A stretch of DNA of 64,000 nucleotides from Burkholderia sp. Ac-20365 (GTDB taxonomy: Bacteria; Pseudomonadota; Gammaproteobacteria; Burkholderiales; Burkholderiaceae): positions 186,001 to 250,000 of the forward strand of contig NZ_JAAGPI010000002.1 in the NCBI RefSeq assembly GCF_017104715.1, read 5' to 3'. The notes beneath the pieces were generated by a model. It saw only the letters and a program-made list of their open reading frames with translations. It had not been told where the DNA came from and searched no databases. The position numbers and the translations under genes were made by a program. Numbering within the stretch: the stretch's first letter is position 1; every line of letters begins with the position of its first letter. Below are positions 8,915 through 18,065 of this stretch, piece after piece.

Positions 8915-10117
8915 ATGCCTTCCAACCCTGCCGCCCAATCCGCGGAGAAACAGCGCGTAGCGCGCAAAAGCACTTACGTCAGCATCGGACTGAATACGGT
9001 GTTGATGTCGGTTCAGATTGTCGTGGGCGTCATTGCGCATTCCCAGGCGCTTGTTGCGGATGGCGTGCATTCGCTCGCCGATCTTATTTCCGATTTTGTC
9101 GTGCTGATTGCCAATCGGCATAGCGGCGCGGAACCGGACGCCGATCACAACTACGGACACAGCCGTTATGAAACGGTCGCGTCGCTATTTCTGGGCGGCC
9201 TGCTGATCGCTGTCGGCGGCGGCATGCTGTGGCGCGCGGGTGAGCGGCTCACGGATCTGGAGAGCATCCCTGCGGTTCACGTGAGCGCGCTCGCGGTCGC
9301 CGTCGTCGTGCTGGTGTCGAAGGAAGGTCTGTTTCGCTACATGCTGCGCGAGGCACAGCGTGTGCGGTCGGCGATGCTGATCGCGAACGCGTGGCATGCG
9401 CGCTCGGATGCGGCGTCGTCACTGGTGGTGGCGCTGGGTATTGTCGGGAGCATTGCCGGCGTGCGGCTGCTCGATCCGATCGCTGCGGCGGCGGTTGGCT
9501 TTATGGTCGCGCGCATGGGCTGGACGTTCGGTTGGGACGCGCTGCAAGATCTGTCCGATCGCGCGCTCGATGAATCCGATACCGCCGATCTGCGTGCCCG
9601 GATTCTATCGACGCCCGGCGTGCGCGACGTGCACGAACTGCGCACGCGCAAGATGGGCGACTTCGCGCTCGTTGATGCGCACGTTCTCGTCGACCCGATG
9701 ATCTCGGTTTCGGAAGGGCATTACATCGCGGAGACGGCGCGTGCGCGCGTGCTGTCGGACAGCCGCGTGCTCGACGCGCTGATTCACGTCGATCCGGAAA
9801 ACGATGCGATTGCGCGGCCGCCCGTCAACTTGCCGCCGCGTGCAAAGATCGCCGCCGAAGTCGAAGCGGCGCTTGCCGCGCAGGGACTCGCGGCAGCCAA
9901 TGTGAACCTGCACTATCTGAGCACGGGGCTCGATATCGACGTGACCTTGCAGCCGTCCCGGCTCGATGCACTGGAAAGCGAAGTGCACCGGCTGGAGCGC
10001 GTCGATCTGGACGCGTTGAAGGACCGACTTGGCGCGCGTCGCCTGAACGTGACGCATGCCGTGGATGTGTCGACGGCCGGCGCGGAACTCGCGCGCGAGC
10101 CGCGCGGCGATGCGTGA
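8915..10117 (+). CDS. Cation diffusion facilitator family metal exporter
   Basis: A 400-residue inner-membrane CDF transporter that exchanges divalent metal for protons. Five to six transmembrane helices cover residues 18-210, and a cytoplasmic domain follows. The transport site residues are His52-x3-Asp56 in helix 2 (VHSLAD) and His161-x3-Asp165 in helix 5 (WHARSD). A His in the first position is typical of zinc-type CDFs, whereas iron-type members have Asp there. The C-terminal domain runs to residue 400, longer than in FieF (about 300), and appears to contain two ferredoxin-like repeats. The start is the ATG at 8915; no strong Shine-Dalgarno is visible. Confidence 0.92.
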   Translation: MPSNPAAQSAEKQRVARKSTYVSIGLNTVLMSVQIVVGVIAHSQALVADGVHSLADLISDFVVLIANRHSGAEPDADHNYGHSRYETVASLFLGGLLIAVGGGMLWRAGERLTDLESIPAVHVSALAVAVVVLVSKEGLFRYMLREAQRVRSAMLIANAWHARSDAASSLVVALGIVGSIAGVRLLDPIAAAAVGFMVARMGWTFGWDALQDLSDRALDESDTADLRARILSTPGVRDVHELRTRKMGDFALVDAHVLVDPMISVSEGHYIAETARARVLSDSRVLDALIHVDPENDAIARPPVNLPPRAKIAAEVEAALAAQGLAAANVNLHYLSTGLDIDVTLQPSRLDALESEVHRLERVDLDALKDRLGARRLNVTHAVDVSTAGAELAREPRGDA

Positions 10118-10144
10118 GCGATTTCAGGCGCGCGAACGCGCCTG

Positions 10145-10603
10145 TTAGAGCGGCAACTGCGTATCGAACTTGATTTCGCGCAACACGACGCTGGTGCGCA
10201 CTTGCGCGACAGCCGGAATCTTGAAGATGCGGTCGTGGAGAAAGGTGTCGTACGCCTTGATGTCAGGCGCGACGATCTTGAGGATGTAGTCCGATTCGCC
10301 CGTCGTGCTGTAGCACTCGGTGACTTCGGGACAAGTGGCGATTTCCCGCTCGAACTGCTCGACGCCACCTTCCGTGTGACGCGTCAGATGGATATGCGCG
10401 AGCGCGCACACGTGCAGGCCGAGCTTTTCGCGGTCGAGCAACGCCGTGTAGCGCTGGATGATGCCCGATTGCTCCATGTCCTTGATGCGTCGCCAGCATG
10501 GCGTGCTGGACAGCCCGACCTGATCGGAAATTTCCTGCACCGAACGGCGCGCGTCTAGCTGCAAAAGACGCAGGATCTTTTGAGAGAACGTATCGAGTGT
10601 CAA
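10145..10603 (-). CDS. Lrp/AsnC family transcriptional regulator
   Basis: A 152-residue regulator with an N-terminal winged helix-turn-helix (about residues 5-50, VQEISDQVGLSSTPCWRRIKDME) and a C-terminal RAM ligand-binding domain (about 65-140, ending SVVLREIKFDTQLPL). Such proteins respond to amino acids and bind DNA as octamers. I chose the TTG at 10603 because GGAG lies 6 nt upstream and the protein then begins (M)TLDTFSQK, the normal length; the frame is open to a TTG at 10666. It is convergent with the CDF gene. Confidence 0.9.
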   Translation of the reverse strand: MTLDTFSQKILRLLQLDARRSVQEISDQVGLSSTPCWRRIKDMEQSGIIQRYTALLDREKLGLHVCALAHIHLTRHTEGGVEQFEREIATCPEVTECYSTTGESDYILKIVAPDIKAYDTFLHDRIFKIPAVAQVRTSVVLREIKFDTQLPL

Positions 10604-10708
10604 CTGCGCCTCCGTTGTCGCGTCGCCTTTTCCGTCAATGTTAGAGGCCACGGAAACGAAACGCAATGCAAGACGGCGATGCTGAGGGAGATTCCCTAAT
10701 TTTTGTCG

Positions 10709-11326
10709 CTAGTCGGCGGGTTTTTGTCCCGAGTCGTCGGTGTCGGCATCCGACGTCGCGGCCGCGCTCTGGCTGGCACGCAGCTCTGCAAGCATGTTGC
10801 AGAAGAGCGCGCCTTGCTCGATGGCGTCATCGAGTGCGACGTGCGTGTGCGGATGGTCGTCGAACCAGTGCTTCGGGAAACGCGGCTTGATGCACTTGCG
10901 ATACGGCAGGCCCGTCATCGCGAACGCGAGCGTCTTGATGTCGAGTGCCGACCACGAGAAAGGACAGCGGCCGGTAAAGCGCATCATGTACCAGAACATG
11001 AAGGTGAAATCGAAGCCCGCCGGCATCGCGACGAACACGGGCTTGCCCGGCAACGCCTCGATCCATTCGACATACGCGACGAGCGCGGCCGCCGGCTGCT
11101 GCAAGTCCTTGCGGCACGCGGCCCACGCCTCGGGCTGCGTTTTCCACCACGCTTCCTGCACCGGGTGAGGCGCCGCGCCCTCGAGCAACTCGAGATTCGC
11201 GGAGAACGTGCCGATCAACTTTTTGTCCGCCGTATAAGCCGCGGACGCGAAACTCAGCATCGAATGCGGGCCGGGAATCGGACCATCCGCTTCGACGTCG
11301 GTGCTCACATAGATTTCCACGCTCAT
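10709..11326 (-). CDS. DEDDh-type 3'-5' exonuclease
   Basis: A 205-residue exonuclease of the RNase T/DnaQ superfamily. The metal-binding residues are Asp10 and Glu12 (STDVEADG), Asp106 (AGFDFTF), His162 and Asp166 (HVALDD), which make a complete DEDDh set. It should degrade single-stranded RNA or DNA from the 3' end; the natural substrate is unknown. The last 20 residues are an acidic Ala/Ser tail. Its ATG overlaps the stop of the upstream MBL hydrolase as ATGA, so the two are translationally coupled. Confidence 0.88.
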   Translation of the reverse strand: MSVEIYVSTDVEADGPIPGPHSMLSFASAAYTADKKLIGTFSANLELLEGAAPHPVQEAWWKTQPEAWAACRKDLQQPAAALVAYVEWIEALPGKPVFVAMPAGFDFTFMFWYMMRFTGRCPFSWSALDIKTLAFAMTGLPYRKCIKPRFPKHWFDDHPHTHVALDDAIEQGALFCNMLAELRASQSAAATSDADTDDSGQKPAD

Positions 11327-11967
11327 GCGCCGACTCCGTCCGCAACGTACGGATTGGTGCGCCGCTCGTCGCCGAAAGTCGACGTGGGCCCATGGCCGGG
11401 GACGAATGTGACGTCGTCGCCTAGCGGCCAGAGCTTGGCGCGGATCGAGCGGATCAGGTCGCCATGATTGCCGCGTGGAAAATCCGTGCGGCCGATCGAG
11501 CCGGCGAACAGCACGTCGCCCACCAGCGCGAGACGATGCGCGCGGCTGAAGAAGATCACGTGACCGGGCGTGTGGCCGGGGCAGTGATAGACCTCGAGGG
11601 TTTCGTCGCCGAAAGTCACCGTGTCGTTGTCGTCGAGCCAGCGTGTCGGCTCGAATGCTTCGGCGGCGGGAAAGCCGAAGCGCACGCTTTGCTCAGGCAG
11701 CTTGTCGATCCAGAAACGCTCATCGACATGCGGGCCTTCGATCGGCACGCCATAGTGTTCAGCGAGCGTCTTCGCGCCGGCGCAATGATCGATATGGCCG
11801 TGCGTCAGCAGCACCTTTTCGACCGTCACGTTCTGCCGCTCGATTTCACCCTTGATGATGTCGAGATCGCCACCCGGATCGACGACGGCGGCGCGGCCGG
11901 TCGTCTCGCAGACGAGCAGGGAGCTGTTCTGCTGGAACGGCGTGACGGGTATCAAAGTGACTTTCAT
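11323..11967 (-). CDS. MBL-fold metallo-hydrolase (glyoxalase II-like, YcbL type)
   Basis: A 214-residue metallo-beta-lactamase-fold hydrolase. The di-metal ligands are THGHIDH (His56, His58, Asp60, His61), His132 in HCPGHTPGH, Asp151 (VGDVLF) and His192 (PGHGP). This is the hydroxyacylglutathione hydrolase-like pattern without the C-terminal helical domain of GloB, as in YcbL. I chose the ATG at 11967 because the fold starts there; the frame stays open to 12219 over unrelated sequence. It forms a two-gene operon with the exonuclease (4-base overlap). Confidence 0.9.
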   Translation of the reverse strand: MKVTLIPVTPFQQNSSLLVCETTGRAAVVDPGGDLDIIKGEIERQNVTVEKVLLTHGHIDHCAGAKTLAEHYGVPIEGPHVDERFWIDKLPEQSVRFGFPAAEAFEPTRWLDDNDTVTFGDETLEVYHCPGHTPGHVIFFSRAHRLALVGDVLFAGSIGRTDFPRGNHGDLIRSIRAKLWPLGDDVTFVPGHGPTSTFGDERRTNPYVADGVGA

Positions 11968-12097
11968 GATGAGCGAGCGCGGCTGAAAAACTCGATTGTA
12001 CCGACCACTGCGAAGCGCGCCATTGGCCGGAAAGCCGACTGGCGCATGCGCATTTTTGCAGTAATAGTGAGAATTCATCGGGCGGATGAACAGGTAG

Positions 12098-12126
12098 CCA
12101 ACACAGAATTGTGTTTTTGCTATAAT
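12098..12126 (+). promoter_or_regulatory. Sigma-70-type promoter with a long leader
   Basis: A perfect TATAAT sits at 12121-12126, preceded by TTTTTGC; the -35 position (12098-12103, CCAACA) is weak. If used, it transcribes a leader of about 470 nt before the RlpA gene. The leader holds several hairpins, including GCATCGAT/ATCGATGC (12254-12276) and GTTTC/GAAAC (12175-12191), and small frames of 17-34 codons. No known riboswitch or sRNA is recognised. Confidence 0.55.
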
Positions 12127-12606
12127 GCACGTTATGGGTGTAGGAAACCGCACCGTCTTTTGGGTGAAAAGGCGTTTCGTCCTATGAAACGGGAACGAAC
12201 GCTGCTGCTTCACTATCAAGCAAGTGCCGTCGGTGTAACCGATAGCAAATCCAGCATCGATCGCTTTTATCGATGCGCACGTCCTGTCTAGCCAGGTGCC
12301 ACGCGCCTGCCACGGCCTCGCTGCCGTAACGCTGGATGGGGCCTACGCCGCCTTCCTGAGCGCCGTGAGTTTCCGGCGCATGAGCGTGTAAACGTTCGAT
12401 GGCGGCTTGTGGGGTCTGGCCAAAACTGCGGGGACAGTTGCGTCAGACGTGAAAACTAACCGTGCGGTAGCGGCTGAATGTGCCGCGTCCGGGCTTTCGT
12501 CGTCCTGCGCCAGCGTTGCGCAGTGCGCGCTTGTTCCTGCCGCCGGAGTCGCAAGCAAACACGCTGTCATTCGCGTGATGCGGCTCGCATTGCAACAAAT
12601 TGTCTT

Positions 12607-13206
12607 ATGAAAACTCGGCTACCCCGACGTGTTGGGAGCTTTTTTGCCTTTTTGGCACTGACCGCATGTGCGGTGCCTCCGGGCGCGAACACCCAGGTCA
12701 GCGGTGTGTCCGCAACGACCAAGGACGCGCGCACTGCGCTTGCGCCCCAGTCGTTTGGCTCAGGATCGAACAATCTGCCCGACACGGCAGAACAGAAGGG
12801 CAAGCTCGCCGACGCAGAACCGCTGACCGATGGTCCGAATGTCGGCGACTTCCAGCAGATTGGACGCGCGTCCTGGTACGGACGCGGCTTCCACGGTCGC
12901 AAGACGGCCAACGGCGAACGCTTCAATATGAATGCGCTGACCGCGGCGCACCGCACGCTGCCGCTCGGCTCGTACGTGCGCGTGACCAATCCGGCCACAA
13001 ATGACACGGTCGTCGTGAAAATCAACGACCGCGGTCCGTATGTGCGCGGCCGGGTGCTTGATCTTTCTTACGCGGCCGCGAAAATTCTGCATCTTGCGCA
13101 TGCCGGCACGGCGCGCGTGAAGATCGAGGGTCTGACGCAGCGTGAAGCGAAGGCAGAGATGAAGGAAATCCTGGCGTCGAACCAGGGTGACTCGAACGAG
13201 AAGTAA
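12607..13206 (+). CDS. rlpA: Septal ring lytic transglycosylase RlpA family lipoprotein
   Basis: A 199-residue outer-membrane lipoprotein. The signal peptide ends in the lipobox LTAC with Cys21. A low-complexity linker (22-85) leads to the double-psi beta-barrel (86-175), with RASWYG, His115 in TAAHRTLP and Asp141 in NDRGP, the catalytic pair of active RlpA. The family cleaves glycan strands lacking stem peptides at the division site. There is no C-terminal SPOR domain, so septal recruitment must differ from the E. coli or Pseudomonas protein. The ATG at 12607 gives the lipoprotein signal; the longer open frame from 12478 does not. Confidence 0.92.
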   Translation: MKTRLPRRVGSFFAFLALTACAVPPGANTQVSGVSATTKDARTALAPQSFGSGSNNLPDTAEQKGKLADAEPLTDGPNVGDFQQIGRASWYGRGFHGRKTANGERFNMNALTAAHRTLPLGSYVRVTNPATNDTVVVKINDRGPYVRGRVLDLSYAAAKILHLAHAGTARVKIEGLTQREAKAEMKEILASNQGDSNEK

Positions 13207-13251
13207 GATCGTTCTCGAAGTTTGACCGTGGACGTGTGATGTCCTCGGAAG

Positions 13252-13278
13252 AAAGGGCCGCCTTGCGCGGCCCTTTTG
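13252..13278 (+). terminator. Rho-independent terminator after rlpA
   Basis: A 10-bp stem AAAGGGCCGC (13252-13261) pairs with GCGGCCCTTT (13267-13276), with a 5-nt loop and a short T-run. It sits between the convergent rlpA and rsmI genes. Confidence 0.85.
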
Positions 13279-13282
13279 CTTT

Positions 13283-14158
13283 TCAGTCGTCTTTCTTCAG
13301 AGCAAGCGCGCGCGTGTACAACGCATTGCGCGAAGCGCCCGTGAGCGTTGCCGCGATTTTCGCTGCGCTGCTCACCGACAACTCCTCCATCAGCATTTCG
13401 AGCAACGCGTCGTGATCGTGTTCGCCTTCGGCATCGGCGGGCGCGCCTTCAACGACCAGCACGAACTCGCCGCGCTGCCGGTTCGCATCTTCTGCGAGCC
13501 ACTTAGGCCCTTCGGCCAGGGTGCAGCGATGCAATCCCTCATGTAATTTCGTCAACTCGCGACCGATCAGCAGACGCCGTTCGCCGCCGAATGCATCGGC
13601 GAGTGCCTGCACGGTTTCGATGATGCGATGCGGCGCCTCGTAAAACACCATCGCCTGCGCGTGTTTGGCGAGCGGCGCGAGCGCGGCGGCGCGTTGCTTC
13701 GCTTTGGGCGGCAGGAAACCGAGGAAGGAAAACGTCGATACCCAATCGCCCGCGACGCTGAGCGCCGTGGCGAGCGCGCTCGCGCCGGGCAGCGGTACGA
13801 CAGTGAAGCCGGCTTCGCGCACGGCGTCGACGAGTTTTGCGCCAGGGTCCGAGATGCCTGGCGTGCCTGCATCGGAGACGTAGGCGATGCGCTCGCCCGC
13901 CTGCAGATACTCGACGATGCGCTGCGCCGACTCGCGCTCGTTGTGCTGATGCACGGCGACGAGCGGCTTCGAGATGCCGTAGCGCGTGAGCAGTTGTCCG
14001 GTGTTGCGCGTGTCTTCGGCGGCGATGCGATCGACGAGACCGAGCACATGCAGCGCGCGCACGGTGATGTCGGCGATGTTGCCGATCGGCGTGGCCACGA
14101 CGTAGAGCGCGGAGGCGGGGTACTGCTGCCCTTGCGCGAGTTCAGAAAGAGGAGTCAT
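13283..14158 (-). CDS. rsmI: 16S rRNA (cytidine(1402)-2'-O)-methyltransferase
   Basis: A 291-residue SAM-dependent methyltransferase of the tetrapyrrole-methylase fold that 2'-O-methylates C1402 in the ribosomal P site. The signatures present are [14 protein letters not shown] at residues 19-32, [21 protein letters not shown] and PLPGASAL, plus the RsmI-specific C-terminal helical HTH-like tail. I chose the ATG at 14158; the frame stays open to 14803, but that extension is antisense to yraN. The gene is divergent from yraN and the two start codons share the tetranucleotide CATG at 14156-14159. Confidence 0.95.
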   Translation of the reverse strand: MTPLSELAQGQQYPASALYVVATPIGNIADITVRALHVLGLVDRIAAEDTRNTGQLLTRYGISKPLVAVHQHNERESAQRIVEYLQAGERIAYVSDAGTPGISDPGAKLVDAVREAGFTVVPLPGASALATALSVAGDWVSTFSFLGFLPPKAKQRAAALAPLAKHAQAMVFYEAPHRIIETVQALADAFGGERRLLIGRELTKLHEGLHRCTLAEGPKWLAEDANRQRGEFVLVVEGAPADAEGEHDHDALLEMLMEELSVSSAAKIAATLTGASRNALYTRALALKKDD

Positions 14159-14627
14159 GACACGGAAGACGCAGACAGACGAAACAAGGCCGACATTGTG
14201 CCACGCGAGCACGGACGCACGAGAGGGCTCGCGTGATAGCGCGCGGCGCTCGCACAACTTTTCCGATGGCGCGCGGTCCAAAACCGTCGGTGATGTGTTC
14301 GAAGCGCATGCGCTGACGTTTCTGCAGCGGCAGCGATTGCGGTTCGTCGCGCGTAACGTCGTGTGCCGCGGCGGTGAGATCGATCTCGTGATGCGCGAGC
14401 GGGATGACACGCTCGTGTTCGTCGAAGTGCGCGCGCGTTCGCACGGAGGATATGGCGGCGCGGCGGCAAGCGTTGTCTGGCAAAAGCAGCAGCGTATCCT
14501 GCGCGCCGCGCAGCACTTTTTGTCGAGACATGATGGCGCGACGCCCGCGTGCCGCTTCGACGTGATCGCGTTCGAGCGTGGACGTCTGGTGTGGCTGCGC
14601 GATGCTTTTCGTGCGGACGGCTGTTGA
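14157..14627 (+). CDS. yraN: YraN family (UPF0102) endonuclease-like protein
   Basis: A 156-residue protein with a predicted PD-(D/E)XK nuclease fold. The core shows GGEIDLVM (Glu and Asp ligands) and VFVEVRAR, where the usual ExK lysine is Arg. Typical members have about 110-130 residues, so the first 30-40 residues are probably a poorly conserved extension, or the true start is later (for example TTG at 14196). It is the first gene of a rightward block that parallels E. coli yraN-diaA-dolP. Confidence 0.85.
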   Translation: MTRKTQTDETRPTLCHASTDAREGSRDSARRSHNFSDGARSKTVGDVFEAHALTFLQRQRLRFVARNVVCRGGEIDLVMRERDDTLVFVEVRARSHGGYGGAAASVVWQKQQRILRAAQHFLSRHDGATPACRFDVIAFERGRLVWLRDAFRADGC

Positions 14628-14856
14628 GCAGGCGGATTCGCAGCGTGAGTACGGTAAACTTGCGCACGCGAAAATGGCGGCGCGCTCTTCATGCGCTCGC
14701 TGCCTTGCAGTTGATGCCGCACGATGGAACGCGATAGCGATCTTGCGAGACGCGCCGTTCGGAGCGGCTGCGGATCATCGCGCGGGGAAGGCAACATGTC
14801 CAAATTGAACCGGCGCTGCCAGGCGGGCAGCGCGAGCAGTACACGATAGAGAGTCG

Positions 14857-15444
14857 ATGTCAGTCGAACGCATTCAACAACACTTCCGCGACAGCGCGGA
14901 AGTCACACTCGCAGCACTCGAAGCCTTGTCGATGCCGATCGCGGCGGCCGTCGACACGATGTTTGCCGCGCTCGCGAACGGCAACAAGATCCTGGCGTGC
15001 GGCAACGGCGGGTCCGCTGCCGACGCGCAATACTTCGCTGCCGAACTGATCGGCGGCTTCGAGCGCGAACGCCCGGCGTTGGCGGCCATCGCGCTGACGA
15101 CGGATTCGTCGATCATCACGGGCATCGCCAACGATGCATCGCTCGACCAGATCTTCGCGACCCAGGTGCGCGCACTTGGCCAGCCCGGCGACGTGCTGCT
15201 CGCGATCTCGACGTCGGGCAATCCTGCCAATATCCTTGCTGCCATCGACGATGCGCATGATCGCGAGATGATCGTGATCGCGCTGTCGGGCAAGGGCGGC
15301 GGCAAGATCAACGAAGTGCTGCACGACACCGATATCCATATTTGCGCGCCGTCCGATCGCACGGCGCGCGTGCAGGAAGTGCATCTGTTGACGATCCATA
15401 GTCTGTGCGACGGCATCGATGCGATGTTGCTCGGCGAAGAATGA
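14857..15444 (+). CDS. SIS-domain protein, DiaA/GmhA type
   Basis: A 195-residue sugar-isomerase-fold protein. The phosphosugar site is CGNGGSAADAQYFAAELIG (about residues 48-66), and the second motif is AISTSGNPAN. By sequence alone it could be sedoheptulose-7-phosphate isomerase (GmhA) or the DnaA-binding replication initiation factor DiaA. The position between yraN and dolP, as in E. coli, favours DiaA. The start is the ATG at 14857. A 229-base gap precedes it and presumably holds a promoter. Confidence 0.9.
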   Translation: MSVERIQQHFRDSAEVTLAALEALSMPIAAAVDTMFAALANGNKILACGNGGSAADAQYFAAELIGGFERERPALAAIALTTDSSIITGIANDASLDQIFATQVRALGQPGDVLLAISTSGNPANILAAIDDAHDREMIVIALSGKGGGKINEVLHDTDIHICAPSDRTARVQEVHLLTIHSLCDGIDAMLLGEE

Positions 15445-15464
15445 TTCCGAAGGAGAGCGAGTTG

Positions 15465-16262
15465 ATGAGCGCATATCGCGTGAAGAGTACGTTTGTGAGG
15501 ACCACGCTGGTGGTCGGTCTCGTCGCCGGTCTGGCCGCGACGTTGCAGGGCTGCGTGCTGGCAGTTGGCGCGGCGGCGGGCGGCAGCGCGCTGGTCGCGA
15601 CCGATCGGCGCACGCTCGGGGCGCAGACGGAAGACCGCGAGATTCAGGTGAAGGCGATGTCGCTGATCAGCCAGAATTTGCCGGATTCGGCGCATGTGAA
15701 TGTCACCGTGTTTAACCGGCGTGTGCTGCTGACGGGTGAGGTTGCGGGTGAGGTGTCGAAGGCACGGGCTGAATCGGTTGTGCGTAGCCTCAATAACGTG
15801 AACGCGATCATTAACGAGTTGACGGTGGCACCGGCTAGCTCGTTCTCTTCGCGCAGTAACGACACGTATCTGGAAGGGCGCGTGAAGACGGCGCTGATCG
15901 CCGAGAAGGATATTTCTTCTAACAACTACAAGGTGGTTTGCGAGCGTGGCTCCATTTATCTGATGGGCCTCGTGACCGTCGATGAAGGGAATCGCGGTGC
16001 TGATGTCGCTAGCCGGGTGCCGGGCGTGACGCAGGTTGTGAAGGTGTTTCAGTATATTCAGCCGCAAGAGGCGGTTGCGGCGAGCGCGGCTGCGGCGTCG
16101 GCTGCTTCGGGGGCGCCGGCGGCTGCGCAGCCTGATTCGGAGGTGACGTCGGGCGCTGTGCCGGATTCGTCAGTTACTTCGAAGCCGTTGGAGCAGCAGG
16201 CGCCGGCTCCTGTTAGCAATTCGTCGCAGGTGCATCCGGGGAATCCGAAGGCGGGGCAGTGA
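15465..16262 (+). CDS. dolP: BON-domain outer-membrane lipoprotein, DolP-like
   Basis: A 265-residue lipoprotein with a lipobox ending LQGC (Cys30). Two BON domains lie at about 55-123 (VKAMSLISQNLP through VNAIINELTV) and 133-200 (LEGRVKTALIAEKDI through QVVKVFQYIQP). DolP supports outer-membrane integrity and the BAM complex. After the second BON domain there is an extra Ala/Pro/Ser-rich tail of about 65 residues, not found in the roughly 190-residue E. coli protein. AAGGAG precedes the ATG at 15465. The last base of the stop is the first base of the cytochrome start (TGATG). Third positions shift towards T in the second half. Confidence 0.9.
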   Translation: MSAYRVKSTFVRTTLVVGLVAGLAATLQGCVLAVGAAAGGSALVATDRRTLGAQTEDREIQVKAMSLISQNLPDSAHVNVTVFNRRVLLTGEVAGEVSKARAESVVRSLNNVNAIINELTVAPASSFSSRSNDTYLEGRVKTALIAEKDISSNNYKVVCERGSIYLMGLVTVDEGNRGADVASRVPGVTQVVKVFQYIQPQEAVAASAAAASAASGAPAAAQPDSEVTSGAVPDSSVTSKPLEQQAPAPVSNSSQVHPGNPKAGQ

Positions 16263-16606
16263 TGTTTTGTCGGGTTTTTGTTCGGTTGTGTTTGGGTGTT
16301 GTGCTTGCGGTTGGGTTTGCTGGTGCTCATGCTGCCGATGCGCCGCCGCGTGGGCTAGCTGTTGCTCGGGCTAATGCCTGTATGGGCTGTCATGCGGTTG
16401 ATCGGAAGCTTGTTGGGCCTTCGTTTCAACAGGTCGCTGAGAAGTACAAGGGGAATACTGGGGCTTCTGCGCTGCTCGCTCGCAAGGTAAAGGACGGTGG
16501 CTCCGGTGTCTGGGGCGCTATTCCGATGCCTGCTCATCCCGCGATGAACGATGCTGATATTCGCACCGTTGTTGATTGGGTTTTGGCTGGGGCGCCTTCG
16601 AAGTAA
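16262..16606 (+). CDS. Class I c-type cytochrome
   Basis: A 114-residue periplasmic monohaem cytochrome of the c5/c551 type. The Sec signal peptide covers residues 1-25 (cleavage after AHA). The haem motif is Cys40-x-x-Cys43-His44 (CMGCH), with a Met ligand probably at Met89 in AIPMPAH. It starts inside the dolP stop (TGATG), so translation is coupled; a GTG one codon earlier is possible. It may carry electrons to an oxidase. Codons are almost all T- or G-ending (GTT, GCT, GGT, CTT), very unlike the C-ending genome norm. Confidence 0.9.
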   Translation: MFCRVFVRLCLGVVLAVGFAGAHAADAPPRGLAVARANACMGCHAVDRKLVGPSFQQVAEKYKGNTGASALLARKVKDGGSGVWGAIPMPAHPAMNDADIRTVVDWVLAGAPSK

Positions 16607-16645
16607 CGTCGTTTTGAGGTCTGGCACAGTGATTTTTCGCTGTGC

Positions 16646-16651
16646 TATTAT
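16646..16651 (+). promoter_or_regulatory. Probable -10 box of the tRNA-Ala gene
   Basis: TATTAT lies 12 nt upstream of the tRNA 5' end, the expected place for transcription starting just before the tRNA. The -35 region (TGGCACA around 16622-16628) is weak. Confidence 0.5.
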
Positions 16652-16662
16652 CGGCAAACAGT

Positions 16663-16735
<73 letters not shown>

Positions 16736-16955
16736 TTGATCAATGTTGCGAATGGTCGACCGGCGCCGAGTACCTTTTTCCGCAGTATTTGCACAAACCA
16801 CTTCAATTCCCCAACACCCGCTTACAAAGAGCGTAAGCATGGAACGTTCTCACCCACAACTGTTCCTACACCACGTATACCCCCACCCCCCCCGCCCCGC
16901 TCCAAGCGCAAAAAACCGCCCTAAAGCCCGGCCACCACCGTAATCGAGCCCTCGA

Positions 16956-18065
16956 ATGGACCCGCACCGCCCGCGTTCTATCGAAGTGGATTTCTTCCGA
17001 GGGATCGTTTTAATCGTGATCGTGCTTGATCACATCCCCGGCGGGGTATTACAGCACCTGATGTTGCACGCATACGCCTTATGCGATTCAGCAGAAGTAT
17101 TCGTCTGCCTGGGCGGCTACGCATCCGCAGCAGCCTACGCCGCCGTCCTAAGCAAAAAAGGCGAAAAAGCCGCCCACACTCGTTTCTACCGACGCTGCTG
17201 GGAGATCTACCGCGCCTACCTGTTAACAGCGGTACTGACGCTACTATCAGGCGCAATCCTGCAGCTCCTGCAACTCAACCGCCCAATGGTCGACCTGACC
17301 GGCTGGCCAATCTTCGCCGCATCGCCGATAAAGGAAACGCTAGACATCGCAATCCTCAGACGCCAGCCGTACCTATCAAGCGTCTTACCGATGTACGTCA
17401 TCTTCGCAATCACAGTCCCCTTAATCGTCCCGTTAGCGCGGAAAGCACCGCTAACCACACTAGGCCTCAGCCTGATAACCTGGGCCCTAGCCATCCCGCT
17501 AGCAAAACTTGCAGCCATAGACGACGTCAGCGACTGGGCCTTCAATCCTTTCGCGTGGCAACTGATGTTCGTAATCGGCATCCTGTGCCGCGAGCGCCCG
17601 GCGTCCCCCGACTTCATAAAAACGGCCCCCGCCCGCTGGATAACCCGAACAGCCCTAACAGCTGTGCTAGCCTTCGCGGTGGTCAAGCTCTTCATCCTGA
17701 CCCAACCTTTACCTGGCCACCTGAAACAGAACCTGTCGATAGAACGCGTGATCAACTTCCTCGCCATCGCCTGGCTCGCCGTCGTCCTGGTCCGTTCGGG
17801 CTTCATCGCGAAGCTCGCGCACAAAACCCCAGCCGTCATCAAAGTCGGCCAGACAGGTCTCGTCTGTTTTGTCGGTGGCACATTGATTTCGCTGATCGTC
17901 GATACCGCAACGCCGCGCAGCATCCACGGCCTGAGCCACGGCCTCGCAGCACTCGCAGGCGATCTGGTCGCCATCATCGCCGTGCTGCTGCTCGCGCGTT
18001 TCTGGAGCGACTGGAAGGGCCCAACGCAGCCACGCGCGGCGGTAAGCGGAGCCGACTGTCGATGA
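16956..18065 (+). CDS. OpgC-domain membrane protein
   Basis: A 369-residue integral membrane protein with about 10 hydrophobic segments and the OpgC/acyltransferase-3 opening (EVDFFRGIVLIVIVLDHI, then SAEVFVCLGGYAS). OpgC succinylates osmoregulated periplasmic glucans in the envelope, but many relatives have unknown acyl acceptors, and no opgG or opgH gene is adjacent. Its stop overlaps the start of the next gene (ATGA). The first 800 bases use unusually many A-ending codons (GCA, CTA, TTA, CCA), in contrast to the G/C-ending norm and to the end of the same gene. Confidence 0.82.
   Translation: MDPHRPRSIEVDFFRGIVLIVIVLDHIPGGVLQHLMLHAYALCDSAEVFVCLGGYASAAAYAAVLSKKGEKAAHTRFYRRCWEIYRAYLLTAVLTLLSGAILQLLQLNRPMVDLTGWPIFAASPIKETLDIAILRRQPYLSSVLPMYVIFAITVPLIVPLARKAPLTTLGLSLITWALAIPLAKLAAIDDVSDWAFNPFAWQLMFVIGILCRERPASPDFIKTAPARWITRTALTAVLAFAVVKLFILTQPLPGHLKQNLSIERVINFLAIAWLAVVLVRSGFIAKLAHKTPAVIKVGQTGLVCFVGGTLISLIVDTATPRSIHGLSHGLAALAGDLVAIIAVLLLARFWSDWKGPTQPRAAVSGADCR

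Noticed and set aside
12343..12570. A 75-codon minus-strand frame in the rlpA leader
   Set aside because: No ribosome binding site, biased Ala/Thr composition and it opposes the predicted leader transcript.
14159..14803. N-terminal extension of rsmI in its open minus-strand frame
   Set aside because: It is antisense to yraN and has shadow composition; the methyltransferase fold starts at the ATG at 14158.
16622..16640. Sigma-54 promoter (TGGCAC) before the tRNA
   Set aside because: The -12 GC element at the required spacing is absent, and a sigma-70 -10 box is better placed.
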